Shown here piece by piece: positions 32,996 to 44,280 of a DNA stretch of 64,000 nt (positions within the stretch are counted from its first letter, which is position 1; every line of letters begins with the position of its first letter). Made by a program: the position numbers and the translations under genes. The stretch spans positions 171,320,516 through 171,384,515 of the forward strand of contig OX465281.1 in NCBI GenBank assembly GCA_949987705.1. The letters are read 5' to 3'. The notes under the pieces were generated by a model that saw nothing but the letters and a program-made list of their open reading frames with translations, ran no database searches and was not told the origin of the DNA. Source of the DNA: Thereva unica (lineage: Eukaryota > Arthropoda > Insecta > Diptera > Therevidae).

Positions 32996-33838
32996 GAACT
33001 AGCATGTATGAAGCTCAATTGGGCAGTTGGCATCAAAAAGAGTCAAGACTGATTCTTTAGTCAGGATAGCTATAACCTTCTGTCGTATAAGCTCATGCGA
33101 GGGTGTCCATTTGATGTCGCCGTTAATAGGACTTGTTAATGCATGCAATGGAGCCATGATCTGAGAAAATTTAGGGATGAATTGACGAAAATATGACGCG
33201 AGACCTATAAATTGACGAAGTTGAGTAATAGTTTGCGGGGAAGGTAGAGCGGCTAAGGCTTTAATTTTCCTAGAGTTTGGTCGTATTTCACCACGACTAA
33301 CTTCGAAACCAAGGTATTCTATCTTCTGTTTCAGAAATGAGCATTTTTTTATATTAAATAAAAATCCGGCCTCTGCTAAGGTGCGTAACACGGTGCGTAC
33401 TCTATCCAGAGCCTCATTCACCTCTGACTCACTCAAAATCAAGATGTCGTCCATATATACAACAACATATCTGTTAGCCAGTTCTCCGAGAGCCTTCAGG
33501 ACTGCACGTTGAAAGACCTACGGGGCATTTCGAAGACCGAACGGCATCGTAAGATATTCAAATTGGCCCTCTGGAGTCACAAATGCCGTCTTCTCAATAG
33601 AGTCGGGGTGAACAGGCATATGATGGTACCCACTAGCCATGTCTAGGATGGTAAAGTAGTGACATCCCTGCAATCTATCAATTTGATCAGATATAAGAGG
33701 CAACGGAAACCTATCGGGAATTGTGTTACTATTTAGTTCACGATAGCCCACACACATACGATCAGTGCCGTCCTTTTTTGACAAGCAATATAGGACTCGC
33801 AAACGGAGAAAAGCTTGAGCAAATAACACCTGCGGCAA
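32996..33838 (-). pseudogene. pol: pol: reverse transcriptase of the old gypsy element
   Basis: Minus strand. MCVGYRELNSNTIPDRFPLP, HYFTILDMASGYHHMPV and FEYLTMPFGLRNAP are followed by a TAG codon (near 33519). VFQRAVL and VVVYMDDILIL (active site) then follow in frame. The connection region is GLASYFRQFIPKFSQIMAPL. Catalytic residues remain, but the TAG and the frameshift into RNase H make it dead. Confidence 0.87.
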
Positions 33839-34700
33839 GAAGTTCAGTAATTTTATCTCGTACTACCTGTCGTTCATCGGGACTCAATTTATATGGGCGT
33901 CGGCAAACAGTTTTATTAGGATCTCTCAAACGGATTTGCATAGGCTTATTTGCATTCCGATTTCGGAACGGATTTGCATTAGCAGGCTTATTAGGAGTAC
34001 CTAAAATGAAATGCTCCTTAAACTCAATTAAAAGAGAAATCATTTTGTCCTTATCCTCAGTCGGAATGTCCGTGTAAACATTATTAAAATTTAAGAGTGC
34101 CTCTACCTTACATAAATCTACACATTTAACTCTAGTGAAGTTCAAAGAATCCGAGGTCATATAAACAGCTACGCCTTGGTTTAAAACTTCTCGTCCAATT
34201 ATAACACTATACGGCAAATAATTTTCCGGGAGTACAAGCAATAAAACTTCTATAAAAATCTCGCCGATCTGAACAGTGGTTAAAATCTGTAGAGTACTGC
34301 TCACGCTAGTTTGCCCTATTCCTGTCCTAATCACAACGTTATTGAAACGCTTACCACTAAATTTATAACTAACTGTTTCTTTAACAAGGGTACATTCTGA
34401 CCCTGAGTCAAAATAAAATGAAATTAGCTCATCCGAATGCCGCAAAGTACCTGTGGGTGCGTTAACTTTACAAAGGTCCACGCGACGCACAGTTGTAGAG
34501 ACACCAGTACTGCTTCGCTCTCTGCTGTTCACTGTAGGGCATCTTGTAGCGATGTGACCTGCTCTTCCACACTTGAAGCAAGTGACATTGGTTGCACTTT
34601 TAGCGTTTGACTTACTTGCAGCTTCCCCCAAAGATGTACTCTGTTGATGATCCTTACTTGCGTCCCTTTTTTTGCCCATTTGTCCCATTTTTGATATTAT
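33762..34700 (-). pseudogene. Gag C-terminus, protease and RT start of the old gypsy element
   Basis: Minus strand: a single CCHC knuckle CFKCGRAGHIATRC, the retropepsin motif FYFDSGSECTLV and a catalytic-side IIGREVL, then the RT entry GVICSSFSPFASPILLVKK. It overlaps the RT segment in another frame, so a frameshift occurs near 33770. Upstream gag is truncated by the (TA)n tract, with a further frameshift near 34690. Confidence 0.82.
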
Positions 34701-34731
34701 GCATCAATTCATCAGCAGTGTCCCTGCGATA

Positions 34732-34733
<2 letters not shown>

Positions 34734-34773
<40 letters not shown>
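34734..34773. repeat. (TA)n microsatellite
   Basis: About 20 dinucleotides. Confidence 0.97.
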
Positions 34774-34776
<3 letters not shown>

Positions 34777-35430
34777 AAGAGGGCGGATTACCATTTTCTT
34801 TACAACCCCTCGACATGGATATCAAATGAAAGGGTATGGTAAGTAGAACACCAAAGGCAATATAGTATACTCAATATATCGTTTGGTCCATGGCAGTCAT
34901 CTCAAGAGAGCAGATGACCATTATCTTCACAACCCCTTCGAAATGGGTATCCAATGAAAGAGTATGATAAGTAGAACAATATAAGCAATATAGTATACTC
35001 AATATGTCGCTTGGTCCATAGCGGCCACCTCAAGAATGCGGATTACCATTTTCTTCACAACACCTTCGACATGGATATCAAATGAAAGAGTATGACAAGG
35101 AGAACACCATAGGCAATATAGTATACTCAATATATCGGTTCGTCCATGGCGATCATCTCAAGCGGGCGGACTACCGTTTTCTTCACAACCCTTTCGAGAT
35201 GGGTATCAAATGAGAGAGTATGATAAGTAGAACACATAAGCAATATAGTATACTCAATATATCGTTTGGCCCATAGCGGCCATCTCCAGAGGTTGGATTA
35301 CCTTTATCTTCACACCCCTCGACATGGATTTCAAATGAAAGGGTATGATAAGTAGAACACCATAAGCAATATAGTATACTCAATATATCGTTTGGTCCAT
35401 GGCGGTCATCTGAAGAGGGCAAAACTAGCA
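34774..35430 (-). repeat. 128-bp satellite, minus orientation (~5 units)
   Basis: Units with CCAAACGATATATTGAGTAT (as complement) about every 128 bp, with GATGGCCGCCATGG at the joint. The same units with the same private variants occur inverted at 39560-40140, so the two blocks form an inverted repeat of ~600-650 bp. Confidence 0.9.
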
Positions 35431-35540
35431 AAAACCCGCGTGCGTTGCAACGCCTTTCAATGAAATAAGATTATGGGGACACAGTCTGCGATAGGAAAAT
35501 GATATAGTGAAAAAAGAACAAATCTGGGAAAATTGATTTT
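35431..35540. other. Spacer between opposed satellite blocks
   Basis: Contains AACCCGCGTGCGTTGCAACGCC; no gene or repeat assigned. Confidence 0.4.
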
Positions 35541-36218
35541 GGGAGATGACCGCCATGGACCAAATGATATATTGAGTATACTATATTACCTATGGTGTTC
35601 TGCTTATCATACTCTTTCATTTGATACCCATGTCGAAGGGGTTGTAAAGAAAATATTAATACGCCCTCTTGAGATGGCGCTATGGACCAAACGATATATT
35701 GAGTATACTATATTGCATATGGTGTTCTACTTATCATACTCTTTCATTTGATACCCATCTCGAAGGGGTTGTGAAGAAAATGGTAATCCGCCCTCTGGAG
35801 ATGACCGCCATTTACCAAACGATATATTGAGTATACTATATTGCTTATATTGTTCTACTTATCATAGCCTTTCATTTGATACCCATGTCTCGGGTGTTGT
35901 GAAGAAAATGGTAAACCGCCCTTTTGAGATGGCCGCCATGGACCAAATTATAAATTGAGTATACTATATTGCTTATGGTGTTCTACTTTTCATAGCCTTT
36001 CATGTGATACCCATGTCTCGGGTGTTGTGAAGAAAATGGTAACCCGCCCTCTTGAGATGGCCGCCATGAATCTAAAGACACAGTCTATGGCAATGTTCTT
36101 ATAATGCCCTTTCATTTGATACCAATGTCGAGGGGGTAGTGAAGAAAATGATCATCCGCCCTCTTCAGATGACCGCCATGGACCAAACGATATATTGAGT
36201 ATACTATATTGCTTATGG
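35541..36218 (+). repeat. 128-bp satellite, plus orientation (before LINE)
   Basis: Units start GATATATTGAGTATAC at 35566, 35693, 35821 and ~35949, spacing 127-128 bp. The last unit is split by the RTE LINE at 36218. Confidence 0.92.
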
Positions 36219-39200
36219 GTGGGGAATCAAATGGTAGTAACGGCCTCAGGGACCTTTGGTGGTGCCGGTACACCAAAGGGACAAGTCCTGAGAAACGCCA
36301 TCTGCGACCCATGGTCTTCACGACCTAAGTCCTTCCGATATGCTACCGAATCCTACCTCCACCTCCACGAAGATGTTGACTTTACATCGGGTGTTCCCTG
36401 GATGCTCTTGTATATACAAGAGTAACTGACGGAGGAGGGTGAAAGGCGAGTGTTTCGCGCCTCAAAACGAAACAATTACCGGACTGGTCCTCCAGGTTGG
36501 GGGTTGGGCGGCAGGCTGACAACCTTCCACCGTAAAAACCCACCCGTCACGAATCCTCAAGGCAGGCCTCGGACAGGACGAACTCAACGGCAACGACCCA
36601 GGCAACGAAATATGGAATTTGACATTGGAACTTGGAACGTCAGAACGCTCAACAGGACGGGCGCTCTGCGTTCGCTTTTATTATTATTGGAAAAATACGG
36701 CATAGCAATCACCGCTCTACAGGAAACCAAATGGACTCACAGTGGCATAATGGATCTCAAAACCCACACGATACTCTCCAGTGGTTCATCGAATGGAAGA
36801 AGAGAGTTCGGAGTTGCCTTCATAGTCGAAAAGAAAATGAAATCACTGATTCTGGACTTCAAGCCAGTAAATAATAGGATATGTACGCTTCGGATTAAAA
36901 CAAGACTACATAACATTAGTCTCATAAACGTCCATGCGCCCACAGAAGACAACACGGATGAGGAGAAAGAGGAATTCTACCAGGAGCTAACAAACGTCAT
37001 CAGATTAATACCGTCAAACGATATTAAAATGGTGCTTGGAGACATGAACGCCAAAGTAGGAAAAGAAGAGGAATTCCTAGGAGTCATAGGAAAGCACAGC
37101 CTACATAACGCTACCAATGACAATGGTAGTAGATTGATCGATCTCGCTAGCTCGAACTCAATGGTAGTAAGTTCAACAATGTTCCCACATAAAAATATTC
37201 ATAAGATGACGTGGCAGTCACCAGACAGGGTTACATATAATCAAATAGACCACGTCCTAATTGAGAGAAGAGGGGCCACGAGTATACTGGATGTGAGAAC
37301 TATGAGGGGAGCGTGCTGTGGCTCGGACCACTATCTTGTCAAAGTGAAATTTAGAGCCCGGATAACGACCAAAACTCAAAGAGGGCAAACACAGCTAAGG
37401 TACGATATAGACAAGCTGAAACTTGAAGAAAGAAGAGAGGCCTATCAGAATGCTATCGTACAAAACCTGAGAGAAGGAGTAGGAGAAGAGCCTGACATTA
37501 ACAACAAATGGGAAAAGCTGAAAAACAGCGTAAAGGAGGCAGCTGAAGACGCCCTAGGCTGGGCCCCCAGACAGACTAGAATTGACTGGTTTGATCGGGA
37601 TTGCAGAGCTGCAATAGAAGAACGAAACCAGAGCCACCGGGAGTATATCGCAAGGCCCACAAGAGCAAGGATGGAAGTGTTTAAGCTAAAAAGAAGAACT
37701 GCAGACAAGCTGTGCAGAAAGAAAAAGAGAGAGTATCTAAACAGGAGGATCCTACAGATACAGGAAGACTTCAGCGAAGGTAGAACTAGGCAAGCCTACA
37801 AAGGAACACGCCAGATCAGTAATAAGTTTCAGCCAAGAACGGATATTTGTAGAGACATGGATGGGAACCTATTAGCAGACCCGGATAGGATAAAGGAAAG
37901 ATGGAGACAATATTTTCAAAACTTATTGAATCCAACCCAAAGAATAAACGAAGACTCACAGGCGGAAGCAATGGTAATACCTCAAGATAGTATTCCAATA
38001 GAACCACCAACACTGGATGAGGTACGGGAAGCTGTGAAAAGTCAAAAAAGCAGCAAATCCCCAGGCATCGATGGAATCGCAGCTGAGCTACTAAAGGAAG
38101 GAGGGCCGCAACTCTTAAGGAACTTACACGAACTCATATGTAACGTCTGGGAGGAAGAAGTTATACCAGATGACTGGAAGAAAGCGATTATATGTCCAAT
38201 CTACAAGAAAGGAGATAAATTAACCTGTAAAAACTACAGAGGCATCTCACTCCTCAGCACCAGCTACAAAACCTTCACAATCCTTGTGAAACAAAAACTA
38301 GAACCTATAGCGGAAGGCCTTATAGGAGAATATCAAGCTGGTTTTAGGACAAACAGGTCAACATCGGACCAACTGCTGACCTTAAAACAAATTCTGGAGA
38401 AAACCTGGGAAAGGAATATAGATATATACCAGATATTTGTCGACTTTCAACAGGCATATGACTCGATAAACAGAGAGAGGCTGTACAGGATCCTATTGGA
38501 ATTAGGAGTCCCCTCCAAGCTGGTACGACTGATAAAATGCGCAACGAATAGCTCTCTGGCGAAAGTAAGGATTCAAAATGCAATAACAGAAGAGTTCGAA
38601 GTGCGACAAGGTCTTAGACAAGGAGATGGACTAGCCCCCATGCTTTTCAACCTGGCCCTAGAATGGGTGATAAGAAAAACATCAGTACGAAGAAATGCGT
38701 CCATAGCAACGCAGTCTGTACAATTACTTGGATATGCGGATGACGTGAACATCGTGGGAAGGTCCTTCTTGGCAGCGAAAGAAGTCTATGTCGAATTAAA
38801 AGAGGCGGCCAAGGACATAGGGCTGAACATCAATGAAGAAAAAACGAAGGTGATGCAACAATCCAGAGCTGGAAGATTTAGAATGGGAAGAAATATAACT
38901 ATCGACGAACATAATCTAGAAGTAGTCGATAAAACAGTCTACCTTGGGTCTACAATTACAAAAAGAAACGATGAAAAGGAAGAAGTAACTAGACGAATAC
39001 TACTGGCTAATAGAGCTTTTTATGCCCAAAAACAAATATTGCACTCAAGATTTGTGCACAGAAAAACGAAACTCTCACTCTACAAAACAGTAATACGACC
39101 AGTACTGTGCTATGGCAGCGAGACTTGGACTATGACCCAGGAGATAGAGGAACAAGTCAACAGGTTTGAGAGGAAGGTGCTCAGATGCATAATAGGCCCA

Positions 39201-39547
39201 ACGAGAGAGGATGGGATATGGCGAAGGAGATACAACAACGAGTTGTATGAAATTTTTGATGACCCAGAACTCTCAACGTTTATAAAAATCAACAGACTAA
39301 GACTAGCCGGCCACGTAGTCAGGATGAATGATAACCGTATCCCAAAACGGCTTATGGTGGCCGAAATTCCAGGAAACAGACCAGTAGGTAGACCCAGGAG
39401 AAGATGGATGGACTCTGTGACGGCTGACGCAGAGACAATGCTGAACATTCGGAACTGGAGAACTGCTGCAAGGAACCGTCAGACTTGGAGAAATGCCCTA
39501 GAGGAGGCCAAGGCTCGATTTGGGCTGTAGCGCCATTGGATGGATGG
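36219..39547 (+). mobile_element. RTE-clade LINE, full-length, with target-site duplication
   Basis: 3329 bp, flanked by a perfect 13-bp duplication ATATTGCTTATGG (36206-36218 and 39548-39560), which also joins the satellite unit exactly. One ORF, a very short 3' UTR and a (TGGA)n tail at 39536-39547 are RTE traits. The 5' UTR is about 390 bp. No inactivating change is visible, so it may be recently active. Confidence 0.92.
36612..39530 (+). CDS. RTE LINE ORF: AP endonuclease and reverse transcriptase
   Basis: 972 codons from ATG 36612 (MEFDIGTWNVRTLN); the frame is also open upstream from GTG 36450. Endonuclease motifs: GTWNVRTL, LQETKW, VLGDMNAK, YNQIDHV, GSDHYLV (all catalytic boxes). RT: AIICPIYKKGDK, NYRGISLLST, EYQAGFR, VDFQQAYDSI, RQGLRQGDGLAPMLFNLALE, and active site YADD at 38733-38744. 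The C-terminal domain is rich in Trp and Arg (LRLAGHVVRMND), as in other RTE proteins. The ORF has no stops. Nicks target DNA and copies its RNA by target-primed reverse transcription. Confidence 0.93.
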   Translation: MEFDIGTWNVRTLNRTGALRSLLLLLEKYGIAITALQETKWTHSGIMDLKTHTILSSGSSNGRREFGVAFIVEKKMKSLILDFKPVNNRICTLRIKTRLHNISLINVHAPTEDNTDEEKEEFYQELTNVIRLIPSNDIKMVLGDMNAKVGKEEEFLGVIGKHSLHNATNDNGSRLIDLASSNSMVVSSTMFPHKNIHKMTWQSPDRVTYNQIDHVLIERRGATSILDVRTMRGACCGSDHYLVKVKFRARITTKTQRGQTQLRYDIDKLKLEERREAYQNAIVQNLREGVGEEPDINNKWEKLKNSVKEAAEDALGWAPRQTRIDWFDRDCRAAIEERNQSHREYIARPTRARMEVFKLKRRTADKLCRKKKREYLNRRILQIQEDFSEGRTRQAYKGTRQISNKFQPRTDICRDMDGNLLADPDRIKERWRQYFQNLLNPTQRINEDSQAEAMVIPQDSIPIEPPTLDEVREAVKSQKSSKSPGIDGIAAELLKEGGPQLLRNLHELICNVWEEEVIPDDWKKAIICPIYKKGDKLTCKNYRGISLLSTSYKTFTILVKQKLEPIAEGLIGEYQAGFRTNRSTSDQLLTLKQILEKTWERNIDIYQIFVDFQQAYDSINRERLYRILLELGVPSKLVRLIKCATNSSLAKVRIQNAITEEFEVRQGLRQGDGLAPMLFNLALEWVIRKTSVRRNASIATQSVQLLGYADDVNIVGRSFLAAKEVYVELKEAAKDIGLNINEEKTKVMQQSRAGRFRMGRNITIDEHNLEVVDKTVYLGSTITKRNDEKEEVTRRILLANRAFYAQKQILHSRFVHRKTKLSLYKTVIRPVLCYGSETWTMTQEIEEQVNRFERKVLRCIIGPTREDGIWRRRYNNELYEIFDDPELSTFIKINRLRLAGHVVRMNDNRIPKRLMVAEIPGNRPVGRPRRRWMDSVTADAETMLNIRNWRTAARNRQTWRNALEEAKARFGL

Positions 39548-40540
39548 ATATTGCTTATGGTGTTCTACTTATCATACCCTTTCATTTGAAATCCATGTCG
39601 AGGGGTGTGAAGATAATGGTAATCCAACCTCTGGAGATGGGCCAAACGATATATTGAGTATACTATATTGCTTATGTGTTCTACTTATCATACTCTCTCA
39701 TTTGATACCCATCTCGAAAGGGTTGTGAAGAAAACGGTAGTCCGCCCGCTTGAGATGATCGCCATGGACGAACCGATATATTGAGTATACTATATTGCCT
39801 ATGGTGTTCTCCTTGTCATACTCTTTCATTTGATATCCATGTCGAAGGTGTTGTGAAGAAAATGGTAATCCGCATTCTTGAGGTGGCCGCTATGGACCAA
39901 GCGACATATTGAGTATACTATATTGCTTATATTGTTCTACTTATCATACTCTTTCATTGGATACCCATTTCGAAGGGGTTGTGAAGATAATGGTCATCTG
40001 CTCTCTTGAGATGACTGCCATGGACCAAACGATATATTGAGTATACTATATTGCCTTTGGTGTTCTACTTACCATACCCTTTCATTTGATATCCATGTCG
40101 AGGGGTTGTAAAGAAAATGGTAATCCGCCCTCTTGAGATGGCTGCTATGGACCAAACGCCTGCTTTTCTATTGAAATTTTGCTATAAACCTCACGGAGCC
40201 CGAGACCTTTCCTTCAGATATGAATTTTACACAGATGAAATGCCTCAAAGAACATGGGTCTTGCGTCGGCCGCCATGAATCGGTATATTGAGTCTACTAC
40301 ATTGCTTATTGTATTCTACTTATCATACCCTTTAATTTGATACCCATTTTGATAGGGTTGTGAAGAAAGTGGTAATCCGGCCTCTTTACACCGCCGCCAT
40401 GGATCTAAAGATATATTTTGTATACTACATTGCTTATTTTATTCTACTTATCATACCCTTTCATTTGATACCCATGTCGAGGTGGTTGTGAAGAAAGTGG
40501 TACACCGCCCTCTTGAGACGGCCGCCATGGATCATTTTAG
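39548..40540 (+). repeat. 128-bp satellite, plus orientation (after LINE)
   Basis: Continues the array after the RTE insertion, with regular units to about 40155. More diverged units follow (40260-40530), including an inserted stretch CACGGAGCCCGAGACC...CGTCGGCCGCCATG that recurs at 63899-64000. Confidence 0.85.
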
Positions 40541-40678
40541 TTTCAATAGCGTCATGGCCTACCTATTGTTTGACAGCTGCGTAAATTTGAAATTTTCATT
40601 AAATGTAATGATTCAATTTAATGACAATTTTACATTTGTCAAACAATAGGTAGGCCATGAAGCTATTGAAACTAAAAT
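40534..40678. mobile_element. Short foldback MITE with 42-bp arms
   Basis: ATTTTAGTTTCAATAGCG...TGTTTGACA at 40534-40575 recurs inverted at 40637-40678 with few differences, around a 61-bp AT-rich loop. No ORF. Confidence 0.75.
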
Positions 40679-40862
40679 GAAGTGAAAATTCCTAAAATTA
40701 CCATTTTTTTGTTTTTTCAGGCAATTTTTTAAATTTTTCTCTCCGTAAGAACCATCCTCGTACTTCAACGAATATTCAAAAAAAAAAAAATTAGTCCAAT
40801 AGGTCCAGCCGTTCTCGAGTTTTGCGCTTACCAACACATTTAGCGATTCATTTTTATATTAT

Positions 40863-40978
<116 letters not shown>

Positions 40979-41170
40979 CCTCACCTTGTATCTACACCTT
41001 GTCGCGGTGGTGAGGCTTGTGCTAACTAAGATAGATACACGAAATCCCAAGGTGGAAACTATCGTGCTGAGGGGATGTGTGGTACTGCGCGGCGACCTTC
41101 GGTTTCAATGTAGCCTTCCCGTGGTAATGCGGAGCTCTGCCATGGGTGACTGTCCTTTCTCGCGCAACTC

Positions 41171-42721
41171 GTGGGATTCAAAATAGAGAAACCAACAAAA
41201 AACAACGAGGTTGGAGCACCTCCCAAAGCTCCAAACGCAGCTAGGGCTTTTATAGTCCAACAAAGGGCGACTCCGGAAGATGGAACTTCCATCCAAAGGA
41301 GCAGAAAGACGGTGAGAACACCACCACCTAAGAGTGCTAAGGACCCGGAACATCCAGGTCCAGAGCAGCAAAGTGCGACTCCCCAAGAAGGAAACCAAAA
41401 GAATTCCATCCCAAGGAGCAGCAAGACGGCGAGGACACCGCCAAGGCCTAGAACGCCTTGGCTTAAAGAAACATGGCGAAATGAGGGTGAGCACTCCGGC
41501 GACCACTGCGGAGGATGCTGGATCATCCCCCTTCGAGAAACTGGGGGCTATGATAAAGGACCTCATGGAGTACGTCGACGCTAAGAAAAACGTCGAGCAC
41601 CCCATTAAAGAGAAAATTAGGTCGGTCAGGGCTACCTACCTAAAAGCAAAGGAGGATACAGTAAAGCGGTAAAGGGCGAAAGAGCTGGTGGATACGTCGG
41701 CTCAAAAAGAAGATCAGCTGAAAAAACAAGAGAGCCGTTCAACCGGAGACGCTGGAGAGAAACGGCCCCAAGAGAAAAGCAAGGAGCCGCGGCCACGCAA
41801 GCGCCGTAGAGAGCTCAATGAGGAGGTGCAGCTGCAACAGCACACTCCAAAGAGGAAAAAGGGAAAGACTCCCGAAGCAGTGGCCGAGCCAGCCCCACTG
41901 CAGGAGGCGCGCCCCGTCGAAAAAGAGAACAGGAACCAGGACGGTTCTACCTGGACGACGGTGGAGAGGAAAAAGAGGAAAATGAAGAAAAGAAGGTTGA
42001 AAGAGGGAAACAAGTTGAAGCAAAAGACCAGGTCGGATGCCATTATCATCACGACCAAAGGGGAAGTGACTTACGCGGAGATCCTTCGCAAGGTGAGGAC
42101 AGATTCCTCCCTCGCAGAGGTCGGAAATAGTGTAAAAAGGGTCAGGAGAACGCAAAAGGGCGATCTCCTGCTCGAGCTCAAGAGGGGAGATGCTAAGACC
42201 GGAGACTTAGCGCAGAAGGTAAAAGCATCGATAAACGGGGTGGCTGAGGTGAGAGCCAGTACAAATACGGTGGTGATCGAGTGCAGAGACTTAGATGAGA
42301 TCACAACCAAGGAAGAGGTCTGCGAAGCACTGAGGACCCAGCTAGGTCTGACGGTCGAGGAAAAGGATGTCCTCAGGCTAAGAGAGTCGTGGGGGGCTCA
42401 CAGACAGCGCTTATAAGCTTGCCTGTTGAAGCTGCAAAGAAGGCTATTGCAGCATGTAAGGTTCGAGTCGGCTGGGTTGTATGCCGAATGCGGGAGCGGG
42501 TATCGCTTAAACCGTGCTTCAAATGCATGAAGTTCGGTCACATAGCGAGAAACTGCAGCAGCAGCCAGGATAGAGGAAGGCTGTGTCGAGGCTGCGGGAA
42601 AGAGGGTCACAAGGTAAAGGAGTGTGACCAAGCTGCAAAATGCCTAATCTGTAGGGAAGTAGAGGGCAGAGATAGTGGGCACGTGACCGGGGGGAATAGA
42701 TGTCCGGCGTTCAAAGAGGCG
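41171..42721 (+). pseudogene. R1-clade ORF1 (gag-like), frameshifted
   Basis: Three overlapping open segments (41171-41584, 41334-42416 with an in-frame TAA at 41670-41672, and 42389-42742) together make one ORF1. It has a Lys/Arg/Pro-rich N-terminus, an RRM-like region near 42040-42380 (TNTVVIECRDLDEI), and C-terminal knuckles CFKCMKFGHIARNC and CRGCGKEGHKVKEC plus CLICREVEG. Two frameshifts (about 41480 and 42390) and the stop disable it. The start codon is uncertain. Confidence 0.78.
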
Positions 42722-43114
42722 CTGAAAAACAGACGAAGATAAGGTTCATACAGATAAACCTGAACCACTGTCAAGCGGCACAAGATCTGCTGGCACAGAC
42801 AGCCTATGAGGAAAAAATCGACGTCGCAATCGTCTGCGAGCAGTACAGGAACCTGCACAGCGGCGTCTGGATAAACGATAGCAGCGGCACGTCAGCGATA
42901 TGGACGTGCGGGAGCCGAGCCATGGAAGATACCATGAGAAGCCCAGAGAATGGCTTCACGCGGGCAAAAGTAGGCGGAATACACGTCTACAGCTGCTATG
43001 CGACGCCAAGCCTGACGCTAGACGATTACGAGTCTATGTTAGAAAGGTTAGCCGCCGACGCGAGTCGCCATCACCCGGTAATATTAGCGGGTGATTTCAA
43101 TGCTTGGGCTGTCG
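42700..43114 (+). pseudogene. R1-clade ORF2, endonuclease N-terminus only
   Basis: ATG 42700 overlaps the end of ORF1. RFIQINLNHCQAAQDLL is the typical R1 endonuclease opening, then VAIVCEQYR (catalytic Glu box) and VILAGDFNAWA (Asp-x-Asn box), cut by the hAT-like end at 43115. RT and RNase H-like parts are missing. Confidence 0.85.
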
Positions 43115-43339
43115 CAGTGTTGGGCACATTCGACTAATTTTTCAATCAGACTAATAATCATGGCTAAAACCAATCATGAGTGAATCAATCATGATTAAAT
43201 CAATCACTAATCAAGATTACATCGAGTAATCTTGGGGAAAATCTAATCATCAGAATGATTATCGATTATGAAATCTAATCATGATTGAATGATTAACTCT
43301 TTAGTGACTAATATGAGCTTATTGTCTCCCTGAAATTTT

Positions 43340-44280
43340 TTCCAGTTTTTTTTAGTAAATTGCGGAGTAATTTTGGCAATTTTGTTCCGATTGTACTGAA
43401 ATTCAGTATGGGGTGGTTTTAAGGGTTCCAAATGACGGATTTGTGGTCGAAATTGTAAAATTCAAAATGGCGGACAAGTTTTGGCAAATGTCTTCCGATT
43501 GTACTGAAATCCAGTATGGGGGGGTTTTAAGGGTTCTAAATAACGGTTTTGTGGTCAAAATTTTAAAATTGAAAATGGTGGAGGGGGTTTTGGTAAATGT
43601 GTTCCGATTGTACTGAAATTCAGTATGGGGGGAATTTAGGGGTTCCAAATGACGGATTTGTGGTCAAAATTTTAAAATTCAAAATGGCGGACGAGTTTTG
43701 GCAAATGTGTTCCGATTGTACTGAAATTCAGTATGGGGGGGTTTTAGGGGTTCCAAATGACGGATTTGTGGTCAAAATTTTAAAATTCATAATGGCGGAC
43801 AAGTTTTGGCAATTTTGTTCCGATTGTACTGAAATTCAGTATGGGGGGGTTTTAAGGGTTCTAAATGACGGATTTGTGGTCAAAATTTTAAAATTCAAAA
43901 TGGCGGACGAATTTTGGCAATTTTGTTCCGATTGTACTGACATTCAGTATGGGGGGTTTTAACGGTTCCAAATGACGGATTTGTGGTCGAAATTGTAAAA
44001 TTCAAAATGGCGGACGAGTTTTGACAATTTTGTTCCGATTGTACTGAAATTCAGTATGGAGGGGTTTTAAGGGTTCCAAATGACGGATTTGTGTTCGAAA
44101 TTGTAAAATTCAAAATGGCGGACAAGTTTTGGCAAATGTGTTCCGACTGTACTGAAATTCAGTATGTGGGGGTTTGAAGGGTTCCAAATAACGAATTTGT
44201 GGTCAAAATATTAAAATTCAAAATGGCGGACTAGTTTTGGCAATCGTGCTCCGATTGTATTGAAATTCAATCCAACATAA
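43340..44280 (+). repeat. 108-bp array, nine units, uninterrupted
   Basis: TTCCGA anchor at 43385, 43493, 43602, 43710 and so on. Shows the pre-insertion state of the BEL/Pao target: AAAACCCCCCCATAC (complement), seven C. Confidence 0.9.

Larger units (their letters stand above)
31410..34700 (-). mobile_element. Old Ty3/gypsy element, gag-pol portion
   Basis: On the minus strand: gag zinc knuckle and protease (to 33762), RT, RNase H, and the first half of integrase, ending at the hAT-like terminus (31409). The remaining integrase C-terminus is at 19374-19790. About 60 residues of integrase core are missing between the two, so the hAT-like insertion was accompanied by a deletion. The upstream end is lost in (TA)n at 34734. 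Many stops and frameshifts. Confidence 0.85.
40981..43114 (+). mobile_element. R1-clade LINE, 5' part, truncated by right inverted-repeat arm
   Basis: GC-richer than its surroundings. The 5' UTR-like segment (40981-41170) is followed by ORF1 with CCHC knuckles and an overlapping ORF2 with AP-endonuclease motifs, the R1-clade layout. It ends abruptly at the hAT-like terminus at 43115; RT and 3' end are absent from the window. Confidence 0.82.

Noticed and set aside
43597..43962. Open frames encoding a 36-residue repeat (MCSDCTEIQYGG...)
   Set aside because: The DNA period is 108 bp, a multiple of three, so repeats stay open by themselves. Frames change between arrays and appear on arrays of both orientations; no start context or conserved protein feature.
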